A DNA stretch of 64,000 nucleotides from NCBI RefSeq assembly GCF_024498175.1, contig NZ_CP101823.1, positions 992,001-1,056,000 of the forward strand, given 5' to 3'. The notes under the pieces were generated by a model. The model saw nothing but the letters and a program-made list of their open reading frames with translations, made no database searches and was not told the DNA's origin. Below are positions 25,769 to 34,472 of the stretch, piece by piece (position 1 is the first letter of the stretch; the number at the start of each line of letters is the position of its first letter). This DNA comes from Haloplanus salinarum. Lineage in GTDB: Archaea; Halobacteriota; Halobacteria; Halobacteriales; Haloferacaceae. The translations under genes were made by a program, and so were the position numbers.

Positions 25769-26437
25769 TCATTCCTCGTTACGTTCGCCGCGATCCGTCC
25801 GGACGATCCGGACGGCCCGTCGACACGCAGCCCCGAGCGGGTAGCCGACGGCGACGACGGCGACGCTCCCGACGGCGGCCACGCCGGCCGCGACGGCGAC
25901 GGCATCGGGCAGGGAGACGACCCGCTCGCCGCCGTACGTGGACACGACGGTGCCGTAGCGCGTGACGGCGACGCCGAAGACGGGGCCGGCGACCAGGAGG
26001 CCCGTGGGGACCAGCCCCGCCCTCGCGGCGGCACCGGCGGCGGCCAGCCCGACGAGCAGGGCCGCGCCGACGAAGACGACGATTCGGGGATCCGTGCCGG
26101 TCCACGTGCCGACGAGCCACCGTTCGAGCGGGCGGTAGCCGGTCGTCGACGCGACGGCGCCCGCGGTCAGGGCCGCGAGGACCGGCGTGATCCCGACGAG
26201 GATCACGGAGACGGCTGCTCGACGACCGAGGACGAGCGCCGCGAGCGGACCGCGGACGACCCGCACGACGGGCGCACGGAGGGCAGCGAGGCGGTGGAGT
26301 CCCGAACGGGTCAGGCCGAGGGCCGCCACGAGTCCCGTGACGAGGGCGGCGAGGAGCCAGCGAAACCCGGCGGAGAGGCGTTCGAGCGACGAGCGGGTTC
26401 GACTCAGGGCGGTCGGAACGGCGTTGGAGGGACGCAT
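25769..26437 (-). CDS. Haloarchaeal membrane protein of unknown function
   Basis: This 222-aa protein has a basic N-terminus and about five hydrophobic segments (residues 28-45, 70-95, 115-135, 140-160, 180-202), followed by a short Arg-rich C-terminal tail. I recognise no family motif and no transport signature. It stands alone on the minus strand between hisD and the IscA-like gene. The gene is real by length and by its low-polarity composition, which matches membrane helices. No partner can be named. Confidence 0.6.
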   Translation of the reverse strand: MRPSNAVPTALSRTRSSLERLSAGFRWLLAALVTGLVAALGLTRSGLHRLAALRAPVVRVVRGPLAALVLGRRAAVSVILVGITPVLAALTAGAVASTTGYRPLERWLVGTWTGTDPRIVVFVGAALLVGLAAAGAAARAGLVPTGLLVAGPVFGVAVTRYGTVVSTYGGERVVSLPDAVAVAAGVAAVGSVAVVAVGYPLGAACRRAVRIVRTDRGERNEE

Positions 26438-26477
26438 CGTCGGCCCCTTCGCGGCCCCGGGTACTCAACGTTGTGGA

Positions 26478-27746
26478 CTACTCGAACCGGCGGCGGACGC
26501 TGTCGGCGTGGCCGTGGAGGCCCTCGGCCTCGGCGAGAGTGGTGATCGTCCCCGAGAGGGCGTCGAGGGAGTCCCGGTCGAGTCGTTGGACGGTCGTCGA
26601 GCGCAGGAACGTCTCGACGGAGAGGCCGCCGAAGCGTTTCGCGCCGCCGCCGGTGGGGAGGACGTGGTTGGTGCCGGAGGCGTAGTCGCCGGCGGCGACG
26701 GGGGTGTACGGGCCGAGGAAGACGCTCCCGGCGCTGTCGATCCGGTCGAGCAGTTCCTCGTCGTCCTCGGCCTGGATCGAGAGGTGTTCGGCGGCGTACT
26801 CCTCGGCGAAGAGGACGGCCTCCGACATCGAACGGGCGAGGAAGACGCCGCTGGCGTCGTTCGCGAGCGCCGCCTCGACCGTCTCCGCCCGTGCCATCCC
26901 CGGTGCCCGGGCGTCGAGTTCGTCGGCGGTTGCCGCCGCGAGGTCGGGGTCGTCCGTCACGGCGACGACCGAGGCGTGGTCGTCGTGTTCGGCCTGGGCC
27001 AACAGGTCGGCGGCGACGTAGGCCGGATCGGCCGTCCCGTCGGCGAGGACGAGCACCTCGCTCGGGCCGGCGAGGAAGTCGATGTCGACGTCACCCCGGA
27101 CCTCGGCTTTGGCGGCGGTCACCCACCGGTTGCCCGGGCCGACCACCTTCTGGACAGGTGTCACCGTCTCGGTCCCGTAGGCCATGGCGGCGACGCCCTG
27201 CGCGCCGCCGACGCTGTAGACGGCATCCGCACCCGCCTCGTGGATGGCCGCGAGCGTCGCCGGGTTCAGCTCCTCGGCCGGTGGCGTCGCCACCACGACG
27301 TGATCCACCCCCGCCACCTTCGCGGGGACGACCCCCATCAGCGCGCTGGAGGGGTAGGCGGCCGCGCCGCCGGGGACGTAGACACCGACCCGTTCGAGCG
27401 GACGGAACCGCCGCCCGAGTTCGCGGCCGTCGAAGTCCTCGCGCCAGTCGTCGGGGCGCTGGCGCTCGTGGAACGCCCGGACGTTGTCCGCGGCCTCACG
27501 GATCGCCGCCAGGACGTCCGGATCGACGTCCTCGTGGGCGGCCGCCGCGGCGTCGGTCACGTCCAGGTTGCCGACCTCGACGCCGTCGAACTCGCGACAG
27601 AACTCCCGAACGGCCACGTCGCCCTCGTCGCGGACGCGGTCCACGATCCCACGGACGTCGTCGCGGACGCCCTCGACCCCCGCATCGCGGTCGAACAGCG
27701 CCGCCCGCTCCGCGGGGCCGAGCCCCTCGATTTCGCGTACTTCCAT
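26478..27746 (-). CDS. hisD: Histidinol dehydrogenase
   Basis: This 422-aa enzyme has QKVVGPGNRWVTAAK, the substrate/zinc loop LLAQAEHDDHASV (Gln and His zinc ligands), and the catalytic EEYAAEHLSIQ pair Glu-His. It performs the last two oxidations in histidine synthesis, L-histidinol to L-histidine, with NAD. Length is typical. It is a single his gene here, as is common in haloarchaea, where his genes are scattered. A Met at 27746 begins the usual N-terminus. Confidence 0.95.
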   Translation of the reverse strand: MEVREIEGLGPAERAALFDRDAGVEGVRDDVRGIVDRVRDEGDVAVREFCREFDGVEVGNLDVTDAAAAAHEDVDPDVLAAIREAADNVRAFHERQRPDDWREDFDGRELGRRFRPLERVGVYVPGGAAAYPSSALMGVVPAKVAGVDHVVVATPPAEELNPATLAAIHEAGADAVYSVGGAQGVAAMAYGTETVTPVQKVVGPGNRWVTAAKAEVRGDVDIDFLAGPSEVLVLADGTADPAYVAADLLAQAEHDDHASVVAVTDDPDLAAATADELDARAPGMARAETVEAALANDASGVFLARSMSEAVLFAEEYAAEHLSIQAEDDEELLDRIDSAGSVFLGPYTPVAAGDYASGTNHVLPTGGGAKRFGGLSVETFLRSTTVQRLDRDSLDALSGTITTLAEAEGLHGHADSVRRRFE

Positions 27747-27816
27747 ACCGACACGTTGCGCGGGCGGGCGAAAAGGGATTCCGGTTCCCGGGGCGGAACC
27801 AGTCGGTCCCGGGCGG

Positions 27817-28080
27817 TCACTCGGGCGGGTTGTAGGAGTGGCCGACGACGAACGCGACGGCGTTCAGGGTGAGCAACCCCGCGAACGCGAGGCGGTGGCC
27901 GGTCACCGTCCCCGTCGCCAGCAACGGGAGGTACGTCAGGGGGAGCAGCGTCGCCAGCCAGAAGGCGACGAAACGGATGGGCAGGGCCGCGTACGTGAGG
28001 GCCGAACGGAGGGTATCCTGGAGGGCCGGGGTCGGTTCGGCGGCGGTGCCGTCGAGGGGCCTGGATTCGGGCGTGGACAT
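27817..28080 (-). CDS. Small membrane protein
   Basis: This 87-aa protein has a Ser/Pro-rich soluble N-terminus (about 25 residues) and two hydrophobic segments (about 33-53 and 60-78), ending GHSYNPPE. No family is recognised. The ATG at 28080 is preferred over one five codons upstream because a TATA-like sequence within CCCCCATATAGGGGG (28114-28128) would put the transcript start near 28094. It lies 70 nt upstream of hisD on the same strand, so co-transcription is possible. Confidence 0.55.
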   Translation of the reverse strand: MSTPESRPLDGTAAEPTPALQDTLRSALTYAALPIRFVAFWLATLLPLTYLPLLATGTVTGHRLAFAGLLTLNAVAFVVGHSYNPPE

Positions 28081-28389
28081 GGTGACTGGCTCCACTCATC
28101 GCTTGTCCCCCTACCCCCATATAGGGGGCAAATCGTTGCGGTGTCTTCGTGTCGTTTCGCTCGATTAACGCGACCGAACGGTCGGTTCGGATCGTTTTAC
28201 AACGGCCGCAAAAACGTTTAGAAAATTCACGAAGCTCCGAGAGCGGTTTAGACGCGTCGGGCCCCGATCGCCCCGCTCGACCGGCCACCGTCCCCCGGAC
28301 GTAACCGAAACCGGTCACATCGCCGTCGAATCGTACTATATATCAGTTTCTCGATGCTTCTTTCCCCGTCGAGCGGGAAGGCGGGGACG
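28081..28389. other. Intergenic promoter region between two divergent genes
   Basis: These 309 nt have no gene. They hold CCCCCATATAGGGGG (28114-28128, TATA core inside a GC palindrome), CGACCGAACGGTCG and CCGAAC-N5-GTTCGG (28171-28190), a GAAAATTC palindrome further on, and a TATA-like CTATATATC near 28335-28343 placed to serve the transporter at 28390. Several inverted repeats suggest regulation of one or both divergent genes; no known site was recognised. Confidence 0.5.
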
Positions 28390-29472
28390 ATGTCGTTGGC
28401 TAGTTGGCGCGGAACGCGGTTCGGTGTCGCCTGGGGCGAGGTGACGGGGGCCGTCGGGGACACCGTCACCGTCCTCCCCATCGTCGTCGCCGTCGCGGCG
28501 CTCACCGACCTCTCGCTTGGTCGGCTCCTCCTCGGGTTCGCGCTCTTTCAGGTCGTGTGGGGACTCTACTACGGCTATCCGATATCCGTCGAGCCGATGA
28601 AGGCGCTCGCGGCCCTGGTGATCGCCGGTGGCCTCTCGGGTGGGGAGTACGTCGCCGCGGGACTGCTCGCCGGCGTGACGCTCCTCCTGGTCGGGACGAC
28701 GGGGACGCTGGACCGGCTGGCGCCCTACGTCGGGGAACCGGTCGTCCGGGGCATCCAGGTCGGGGTGGCGCTCGTCCTCCTCCGGACGGGCGTGACGACG
28801 GGGCTCGGGGCCCCGCGACTCGCCGCGCTCTCCGTGGTCGTCGCCCTGGCCGCCGTCGCGCTGGGCTACCGGAACGCCGCCGCCCTGGCGGTCCTCGCGA
28901 TGGGGGGCGTCGTCGCCGCGGGCGCCGCCGGGACCGTCACGCCCCGGCTCCCGACCCCCGTGCTCCTCGATCCGTCGACGCTCGTCGTCTCCCGGAACGC
29001 CGTCGGCGCGACCCTCGGCCAGCTTGCCATGACCGTCGGCAACGCCGCCGTCGCCACCGCCCTGCTCGTCGACGAATACTTCGACGCCGACACCTCGCCC
29101 GACGACCTCTCGACGAGCATGGGCGTGATGAACCTGCTGGCGATGCCGCTGGGGGCGATGCCCATGTGTCACGGGAGCGGCGGCGTCGCCGGCAAGTACG
29201 CCTTCGGCGCCCGGACCGCCACCTCGAACCTCGTCCTCGGTGGGTGCTACCTCCTGCTCGCCGTCGTCGCCGTCGACCTCGTGGCCGCGTTCCCGATGGC
29301 CGTCCTCGGCGTCGTCCTCGTCCTCGTCGCGGTGGAGCTCGGCCGGGCCGGCGCCGACACCGAGGATCCGCTCCTGACCGGCGCCATCGGCGTCCTCGCG
29401 CTCCTGACGAACGTCGGCGTCGCCTTCCTCGCCGGCCTCGTCGGCTACCACGCCCTCGCCCGACTCCGCTAG
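28390..29472 (+). CDS. Sulfate/molybdate-type transporter, MOT1-like
   Basis: This 360-aa membrane protein has about 10-11 helices. GEVTGAVGDTVTVLPIVVA, YGYPISVEPMKALAALVI and a later matching block PLGAMPMCHGSGGVAGKYAFGART form the two conserved repeats of MOT1-type transporters. Molybdate or sulfate uptake is inferred from the family. The ATG at 28390 was chosen over one at 28354 because of the TATA box at about 28338. It is convergent with the gamma-glutamyltransferase gene, with a 4-nt overlap. Confidence 0.82.
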   Translation: MSLASWRGTRFGVAWGEVTGAVGDTVTVLPIVVAVAALTDLSLGRLLLGFALFQVVWGLYYGYPISVEPMKALAALVIAGGLSGGEYVAAGLLAGVTLLLVGTTGTLDRLAPYVGEPVVRGIQVGVALVLLRTGVTTGLGAPRLAALSVVVALAAVALGYRNAAALAVLAMGGVVAAGAAGTVTPRLPTPVLLDPSTLVVSRNAVGATLGQLAMTVGNAAVATALLVDEYFDADTSPDDLSTSMGVMNLLAMPLGAMPMCHGSGGVAGKYAFGARTATSNLVLGGCYLLLAVVAVDLVAAFPMAVLGVVLVLVAVELGRAGADTEDPLLTGAIGVLALLTNVGVAFLAGLVGYHALARLR

Positions 29473-31088
29473 AAGCCCGCGGCGCTCCCGTCCTTGCGGG
29501 GTTCGGTCGCCCCCGAGATGACGCCGTCGGCGACCCGCGTAATCTGGCCGCCGCCGAACTCCGAGGCCGGCTTCACCACCACGTCGTGGCCCCGACGGGC
29601 GAGTTTCGGGAGCAGTCCCGAGGGGAAGCGGTCCTCGACGGCCAGCGACCCGTCTTCGAGGTAGCGCCAGCGCGGGGCGTCGAGCGCCGCCTGGAGCGGC
29701 ATGTCGTAATCGAGGAGGTTCGCGAGCACCTGGAGGTGGCCCTGTGGCTGCATGTACCCGCCCATGACGCCGAAGGCCGCCCAGTCGTCGCGGTCGAACC
29801 GGACGAGCCCGGGAATGAGCGTGTGGAAGGGTCGCTTGCCGGGTTCGATCCGGTTCGGATGGTCGGGATCCAGCGAGAACGAACTCCCACGGTTCTGAAG
29901 CGTGATGCCCGTTCCGGGGACGACGACGCCGCTCCCGAAGTGGCCGAAGATGGAGTTGATGAAGGAGACGACGTTGCCCGCCTCGTCGGCGACCGTCAGG
30001 AGGACGGTGTCGCCGTCGCCCGGGGCGCCGGGTCCGCCGACCGTGACGGAGCCCGCCCGCTCGCCGACCGTCGCCGCCCGCTCGGCGGCGTAGGACTTCG
30101 ATCCCAGCGGCGGCACGTCCTCGAACGCGGGGTCGGTGATGTAGTGGTGGCCGTCGTGGAACGCCCGCTTCAGCGACTCGGCGAAGTAATGGACCCGGTC
30201 GGCGGCGTCGTAGTCGTGGGCGCCGGCGTCCAGTTCCTCGGCGACGTTCAGCGCCTCGAGCGCGACCAACCCCTGGTTGTTCGGCGGGAGTTCGTACACC
30301 TCCGCGCCGCGGTAGGTCGTCGAGACGGGATCGACGTACTCCGGTTCGAAGCCCGCGAGGTCGTCGGCCGTCAGCAGGCCGCCCCGCTCGCGCACCGTCC
30401 CGGCGATACGCTCGGCGAGCGGTCCCTCGTAGAGGGCGCCGGCTCCCTCGGCCGCGAGGGTGCGGAGCGTCGACCCGAGGTCCGGAAGCCTCACCACTTC
30501 GCCCGCCTCGGGCGCCCGCCCCTCGATCAGGTACTCCTTGCGGGCGTCGTCCCGGGTGAACAGCGTCTCCGCGACCGTCCACATATCGGCGATCACCTCG
30601 CTGACCGGGAAGCCCTCGGTCGCGTAGTCGATGGCCGGCTGGAGCGCCCGCGACAGCGACAGGGTGCCGTGGTCGTCGAGCAGCGTCTCCCACCCGCGGA
30701 CGGTGCCGGGGACGGTGACTGCGAGTGGACCGTCCGCCGGCATCGACGCCGCGTCGGGGTCGGTTCCCGTCCGCTCGGCCACGCGTTCGCGGACGGTCCC
30801 GACGGTCGCCGCGGCGGGCGCCCCGCCGCAGGCGCGGAAGGCACCCACCTCGCCGTCGGCGGTGCGGTAGAGCGCGAACGCGTCGCCCCCGATGCCCGTG
30901 CTCATGGGCTCCACGACGTTCAGCGCCGCGGCCGTCGTCACCGCCGCGTCGAAGGCGTTGCCCCCCCCACGGAGGGCCGCGACGCCCGCCTGCGTGGCGA
31001 GTGGCTGGCTCGTCGCCACCAGCCCGTCCTGTGCGTACACCGTCGACCGCCGCGAGTCGAAGCGATCGAGGTCCGGTTTTTCGTCCAT
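29469..31088 (-). CDS. ggt: Gamma-glutamyltransferase
   Basis: This 539-aa Ntn-hydrolase has LATQAGVAALRGGGNAFDAAV near the N-terminus, split here by small residues, and MSTGIGGDAF. The likely nucleophile is the Thr in DGDTVLLTVADEAGN, where the precursor is cut into two subunits. FINSIFGHFGSGVVVPGTGI and NPNRIEPGKRPFHT-like segments follow. It cleaves or transfers the gamma-glutamyl group of glutathione-like compounds; haloarchaea use gamma-glutamylcysteine. No signal peptide is seen, so it is probably cytoplasmic. Start at 31088. Confidence 0.88.
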   Translation of the reverse strand: MDEKPDLDRFDSRRSTVYAQDGLVATSQPLATQAGVAALRGGGNAFDAAVTTAAALNVVEPMSTGIGGDAFALYRTADGEVGAFRACGGAPAAATVGTVRERVAERTGTDPDAASMPADGPLAVTVPGTVRGWETLLDDHGTLSLSRALQPAIDYATEGFPVSEVIADMWTVAETLFTRDDARKEYLIEGRAPEAGEVVRLPDLGSTLRTLAAEGAGALYEGPLAERIAGTVRERGGLLTADDLAGFEPEYVDPVSTTYRGAEVYELPPNNQGLVALEALNVAEELDAGAHDYDAADRVHYFAESLKRAFHDGHHYITDPAFEDVPPLGSKSYAAERAATVGERAGSVTVGGPGAPGDGDTVLLTVADEAGNVVSFINSIFGHFGSGVVVPGTGITLQNRGSSFSLDPDHPNRIEPGKRPFHTLIPGLVRFDRDDWAAFGVMGGYMQPQGHLQVLANLLDYDMPLQAALDAPRWRYLEDGSLAVEDRFPSGLLPKLARRGHDVVVKPASEFGGGQITRVADGVISGATEPRKDGSAAGF

Positions 31089-31324
31089 GGCGACTATCCC
31101 CGGAGGGAACACAAAAGTCGTTGGGTATGGGGCCAGTATAACCGTAAGAACGGGACGGGAGTTGCGATATCGTCGGCCGTTCGTGTAGTCAAAACAGTCG
31201 GATCCGCGGAACCGTTCGATCCGTCCGCTCGGACCGGGGTTGGGACTCGACGGTCGACGCGTCGTGAAAAACTCGGTCGTCGGGGCCTCCGGTCGCCGTC
31301 GACCGGGACCGACCAACGGCGGCT

Positions 31325-31410
31325 TCGTACGGATTATTGTAACTGTTCACCGGTGGTTCGCCGGACTGTCCTGGCGAACCTCCGGTCATGACTTACAATA
31401 AACAGTCTCA
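31325..31410 (-). repeat. Stop-anchored palindromic element, copy D
   Basis: This 86-nt element, read on the minus strand, starts with the eIF1A stop TGAGACTG and ends CCGTACGA. The inner stem is ACCGGAGGTTCGCC with GGCGAACCACCGGT (one mismatch), and the outer arms contain TTATTGTAA and TTACAATAA. It is very similar to copy B. The 236 nt between it and the ggt start hold no gene. Confidence 0.85.
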
Positions 31411-31692
31411 GTCGATGTGGCCTTCGCGGCGCAGCTGGTCGGCGTCCTTCCCGGAGTAGCGCCACTCGATGTTCGCCTTCTCGTCCTGCCAGTCCCACGG
31501 CTCGACGAGGACCACGTCGCCCTCGTTGATCCAAGTGCGGTACTTCATGCGGCCGGGGATGCGCCCCATCCGGTTCTCGCCGTCCTCACAGCGGACGCGA
31601 ACGTGATTCCCGCCGTTGTGCTCCGTTACCACGGCGAACAACTCGTCGTCGTCGGGCATTCGGAGGTTCCGACGCCCTGTCTCTTCGCTCAT
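31408..31692 (-). CDS. eif1A: Translation initiation factor eIF1A
   Basis: This 94-aa S1/OB-fold protein has [40 protein letters not shown] and [16 protein letters not shown], the classic archaeal eIF1A/aIF1A. It binds the small ribosomal subunit A site and promotes start-codon selection. Length and conservation are normal. Its TGA stop is embedded in the first triplet of a palindromic element, so its 3'-UTR would be the hairpin. Divergent from the alcohol dehydrogenase, 103 nt apart. Confidence 0.96.
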   Translation of the reverse strand: MSEETGRRNLRMPDDDELFAVVTEHNGGNHVRVRCEDGENRMGRIPGRMKYRTWINEGDVVLVEPWDWQDEKANIEWRYSGKDADQLRREGHID

Positions 31693-31795
31693 ACGATCAC
31701 TTCGCGGCCCGCACGGTTAAGTCATCGGAGACGCCCGGTAACGTTTCGCACGCGATACCCCTACGCTTACGTCGCCGGCGGCGCACCTCCGACCG

Positions 31796-32815
31796 ATGCG
31801 TGCCGCTGCATTCACCGAACTGATCGGACCGGACGGCGTGAGCGTCATCGAACGGGAGTCCCCCGAACCGGAGCGGGGCGAGGCGACCGTCGACGTCGAC
31901 GCCTGCTCGATCAACCACCACGACCTCTGGATCCTGAACGGTGCGTCGGCGATGGTCGATCCGACGGATCTCCCCTTCGTCAGCGGACTCGACGTGGTGG
32001 GGACGGTTCGCGAGGTGGGCGATGACGTCACCGCCGTCGCCCCCGGCGACCGGGTCGTGCTCTGTCCGAACGAGACGTGTGGGCACTGTCGGTTCTGCCG
32101 GGAGGGCCCGGAGAACCTCTGTGCGTCCTACTCGCTGTACCACGGGGGGCTCGCGGAGACGGCCCGCGTCGAGGCGTCACGCCTGATCCCCCTCCCGGAC
32201 GACGTGGACGCGACGACGGCGGCGGCGCTCCCCACGGCGTATCTGACCGCCTACCACATGCTCCGGCGGGCGGAGCTGGAGCCCGGCGACCTCCTTTTCG
32301 TCCCCGGCGTGACCGGCGGCGTCGGCGTCGCCGCCGTCCAGTTGGCCGACGTGCTCGGCGTCCGGAGCATCGGGACCTCCTCCTCGGCGTCGAAACTGGA
32401 GACCGTCGCGGAGCTGGGCGCCGATCACACGATCCAGGGCACCGATCCCGACGACCTCCGGTCGGCCGTCGAGTCCATCGGCGCGCCCGACGCCGTCCTC
32501 AACCACCTCGGCGGCGAGTACACCGACCTCGGCATGGGAGTGATGCGCCGCGGAGGACGGATGATCGTCTGTGGCCGGACCGCCGGCCCGACCTCCGAAA
32601 TCGACATCGCGGACCTATTCCGGGGACACAAGCGGATCGTCGGGAGCACGATGGGGACGCAGGCGGACCTCGAACGGCTGGTCGACCTCGTCGCCGTGGG
32701 TGACCTGTCGCCGCGGATCGACCGCACCTTCCCGCTCGACGCTACCGACGAGGCCTTCCGGACCATGGCCGAGCGCGACACGGTCGGCAAACTCGTCGTG
32801 ATGCCGGGCGAGTAA
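31796..32815 (+). CDS. Zinc-type alcohol dehydrogenase (MDR superfamily)
   Basis: This 339-aa protein has a structural-zinc lobe (CGHCRFCREGPENLC) and a Rossmann motif (TGGVGVAAVQLA). The catalytic-site His/Glu pair normally seen as GHE is replaced by GLD in VSGLDVVGTV, although a Cys is present in DACSINHHD. It is therefore an MDR dehydrogenase or quinone oxidoreductase-like enzyme with an altered or absent catalytic zinc; substrate unknown. The start at 31796 opens the family-typical MRAAAF. Confidence 0.82.
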   Translation: MRAAAFTELIGPDGVSVIERESPEPERGEATVDVDACSINHHDLWILNGASAMVDPTDLPFVSGLDVVGTVREVGDDVTAVAPGDRVVLCPNETCGHCRFCREGPENLCASYSLYHGGLAETARVEASRLIPLPDDVDATTAAALPTAYLTAYHMLRRAELEPGDLLFVPGVTGGVGVAAVQLADVLGVRSIGTSSSASKLETVAELGADHTIQGTDPDDLRSAVESIGAPDAVLNHLGGEYTDLGMGVMRRGGRMIVCGRTAGPTSEIDIADLFRGHKRIVGSTMGTQADLERLVDLVAVGDLSPRIDRTFPLDATDEAFRTMAERDTVGKLVVMPGE

Positions 32816-32822
32816 CGCCCGG

Positions 32823-34469
32823 TCAGTCGCCGCGGGACCCCATCGTCTCGGTGAAGCGGTTGGTCCCCTCGTCGGTGCCGGCGATGACGAGTTCGTCGCC
32901 CTCCCGGATCCGGAACTCGGGACCGAGGTCGGTCACCACCTCGCCGTCCCGCTCGACGCCCACGACCGTACACCCGGTTCGCGCGCGGACGTCCGCCTCG
33001 CCGAGCGTCCGCCCGACGAGACCGGGGGCGTGGGTCCGGATCACCTCCACCTGCTTGTCGAGCGAGATCACTTCCTCGTCCTCCAGGATCGTGGAGGCGA
33101 GCATCCGGCCGCTGACCGTCGCCAGCGAGAGGACGTAGTCGGCGCCGGCGCGGTACATCTTCTGGACGTTCTCGGTCTCCTCGGCGCGGGCGATCAGCTC
33201 GATCGACGGGTTCAGGTCGCGCGCGACGAGGATAGCGAACTCCGTGAGCGTGTCGTCGGGGAGCGCGAGGATGACCGTGTGGGCGTCCTCGATACCCGCC
33301 CGCGCCAGGGCGTCGGGATCGGTCGCGTCGCCGACCACGTCGACCGACGGGTCCTCCACGTGGTCCATGACGACGTGTGAGACGTCCGCTCCGGTGAGCG
33401 CGTCGGAGATGGTCCGCCCGACCTCGCCGTGACCGACGACGACCGTCCGCCCCCGGCGGAACGAGCGCACGGCCGACAGGGTCATGTCCTTCAGTCGCTC
33501 GATCTGTCGCTCGCGACCGCTGACCAGCAACACGGTGCCGCCGTCGAGGACGGCGTCGGGATCCGGCGGGCTCTCGAACTCGCCGCGGAACCACGCCCCG
33601 ATGACGTTCGCCCCCGCTCGCTCGCGGATGCCGCTCTCGGCGATGGTGCGGCCGACGAGTTCGCTCCCGCGGTGGATCGGAAGCTCCGCCACCTCGAAGT
33701 CCTCGCCGACCTCGATGGCCTCGCCGAGTTCCGTCGAGACTCCCGTCGTCACCTTGGCGGCGAGGCCCTCGCCCAGCAGCGCCCGGGGCGAGAGCACGTC
33801 GTCGGCGCCGGCGAGGCGGTGGTACCGCTCCCGCTCGGGGTCGTCGACGACGCTCACCGTCCGGACGTCCTCCGCCACCTCCTTCGCGGTCAGGACGATG
33901 CTGGTGTTCACTGGGTCGGTGTCGTCGGCGACGAGGGCTCGAGCCGCGGGGAGGCGGGCGGCCTCCAGGCTATCGACGGACTGGGGATCCGCGTGGATCA
34001 CGTCGTACCCCTCCTCGTAGCGGTCCCGGGCGCGCTCGCGGTCGGGTTCGAGGATCAGGTAGTCGACGTTCCACGAGTCGAGTTCGTCGACTAGGGTCTC
34101 GCCCCGCGGCGTGAGCGTACAGACGACGACGTGGTCGGTGAGGTCCTCCTCGGCGGCCGCGGGCACCGTCGTCGACATGGCCTCCTCGAACAGCGGGAAG
34201 ACGAGCACCGGGAGCGCGAGAAAGATGAGGACCACGCCGGTCAGATCCATCACGATGACCAAGAGGTTCATCGCGGCGCTCGACCACGGGGCGTCGGAGC
34301 CGTACCCCGTGGTCGTGAACGTCTCCACGACGACCTGGAGCGCGTGCAGAAAGCCGATCGGCGAGCCCTCGAAGAGACTCATCCCGGCGTCGTAGGCCGC
34401 CGCGTAGCCGAGCATCACCCCCACCAAGATGACCACGTAGATCAGCGTCCGGCGCTGCCAGGTGTCCAT
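32823..34469 (-). CDS. Potassium channel with two RCK (TrkA) modules
   Basis: This 548-aa protein has two membrane helices flanking the selectivity filter TTTGYG (52-57), then two repeats of TrkA-N (Rossmann, DHVVVCTLTPRGETLVDEL and RTVVVGHGEVGRTISDAL) plus TrkA-C domains. The RCK units bind ligands such as nucleotides or Ca2+ and gate K+ flow, important where the cytoplasm is rich in K+. A single-chain double-RCK version is common in archaea. The ORF is complete. Starts at 34469, just before the MFS gene ends. Confidence 0.9.
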   Translation of the reverse strand: MDTWQRRTLIYVVILVGVMLGYAAAYDAGMSLFEGSPIGFLHALQVVVETFTTTGYGSDAPWSSAAMNLLVIVMDLTGVVLIFLALPVLVFPLFEEAMSTTVPAAAEEDLTDHVVVCTLTPRGETLVDELDSWNVDYLILEPDRERARDRYEEGYDVIHADPQSVDSLEAARLPAARALVADDTDPVNTSIVLTAKEVAEDVRTVSVVDDPERERYHRLAGADDVLSPRALLGEGLAAKVTTGVSTELGEAIEVGEDFEVAELPIHRGSELVGRTIAESGIRERAGANVIGAWFRGEFESPPDPDAVLDGGTVLLVSGRERQIERLKDMTLSAVRSFRRGRTVVVGHGEVGRTISDALTGADVSHVVMDHVEDPSVDVVGDATDPDALARAGIEDAHTVILALPDDTLTEFAILVARDLNPSIELIARAEETENVQKMYRAGADYVLSLATVSGRMLASTILEDEEVISLDKQVEVIRTHAPGLVGRTLGEADVRARTGCTVVGVERDGEVVTDLGPEFRIREGDELVIAGTDEGTNRFTETMGSRGD

Positions 34470-34472
34470 ACC

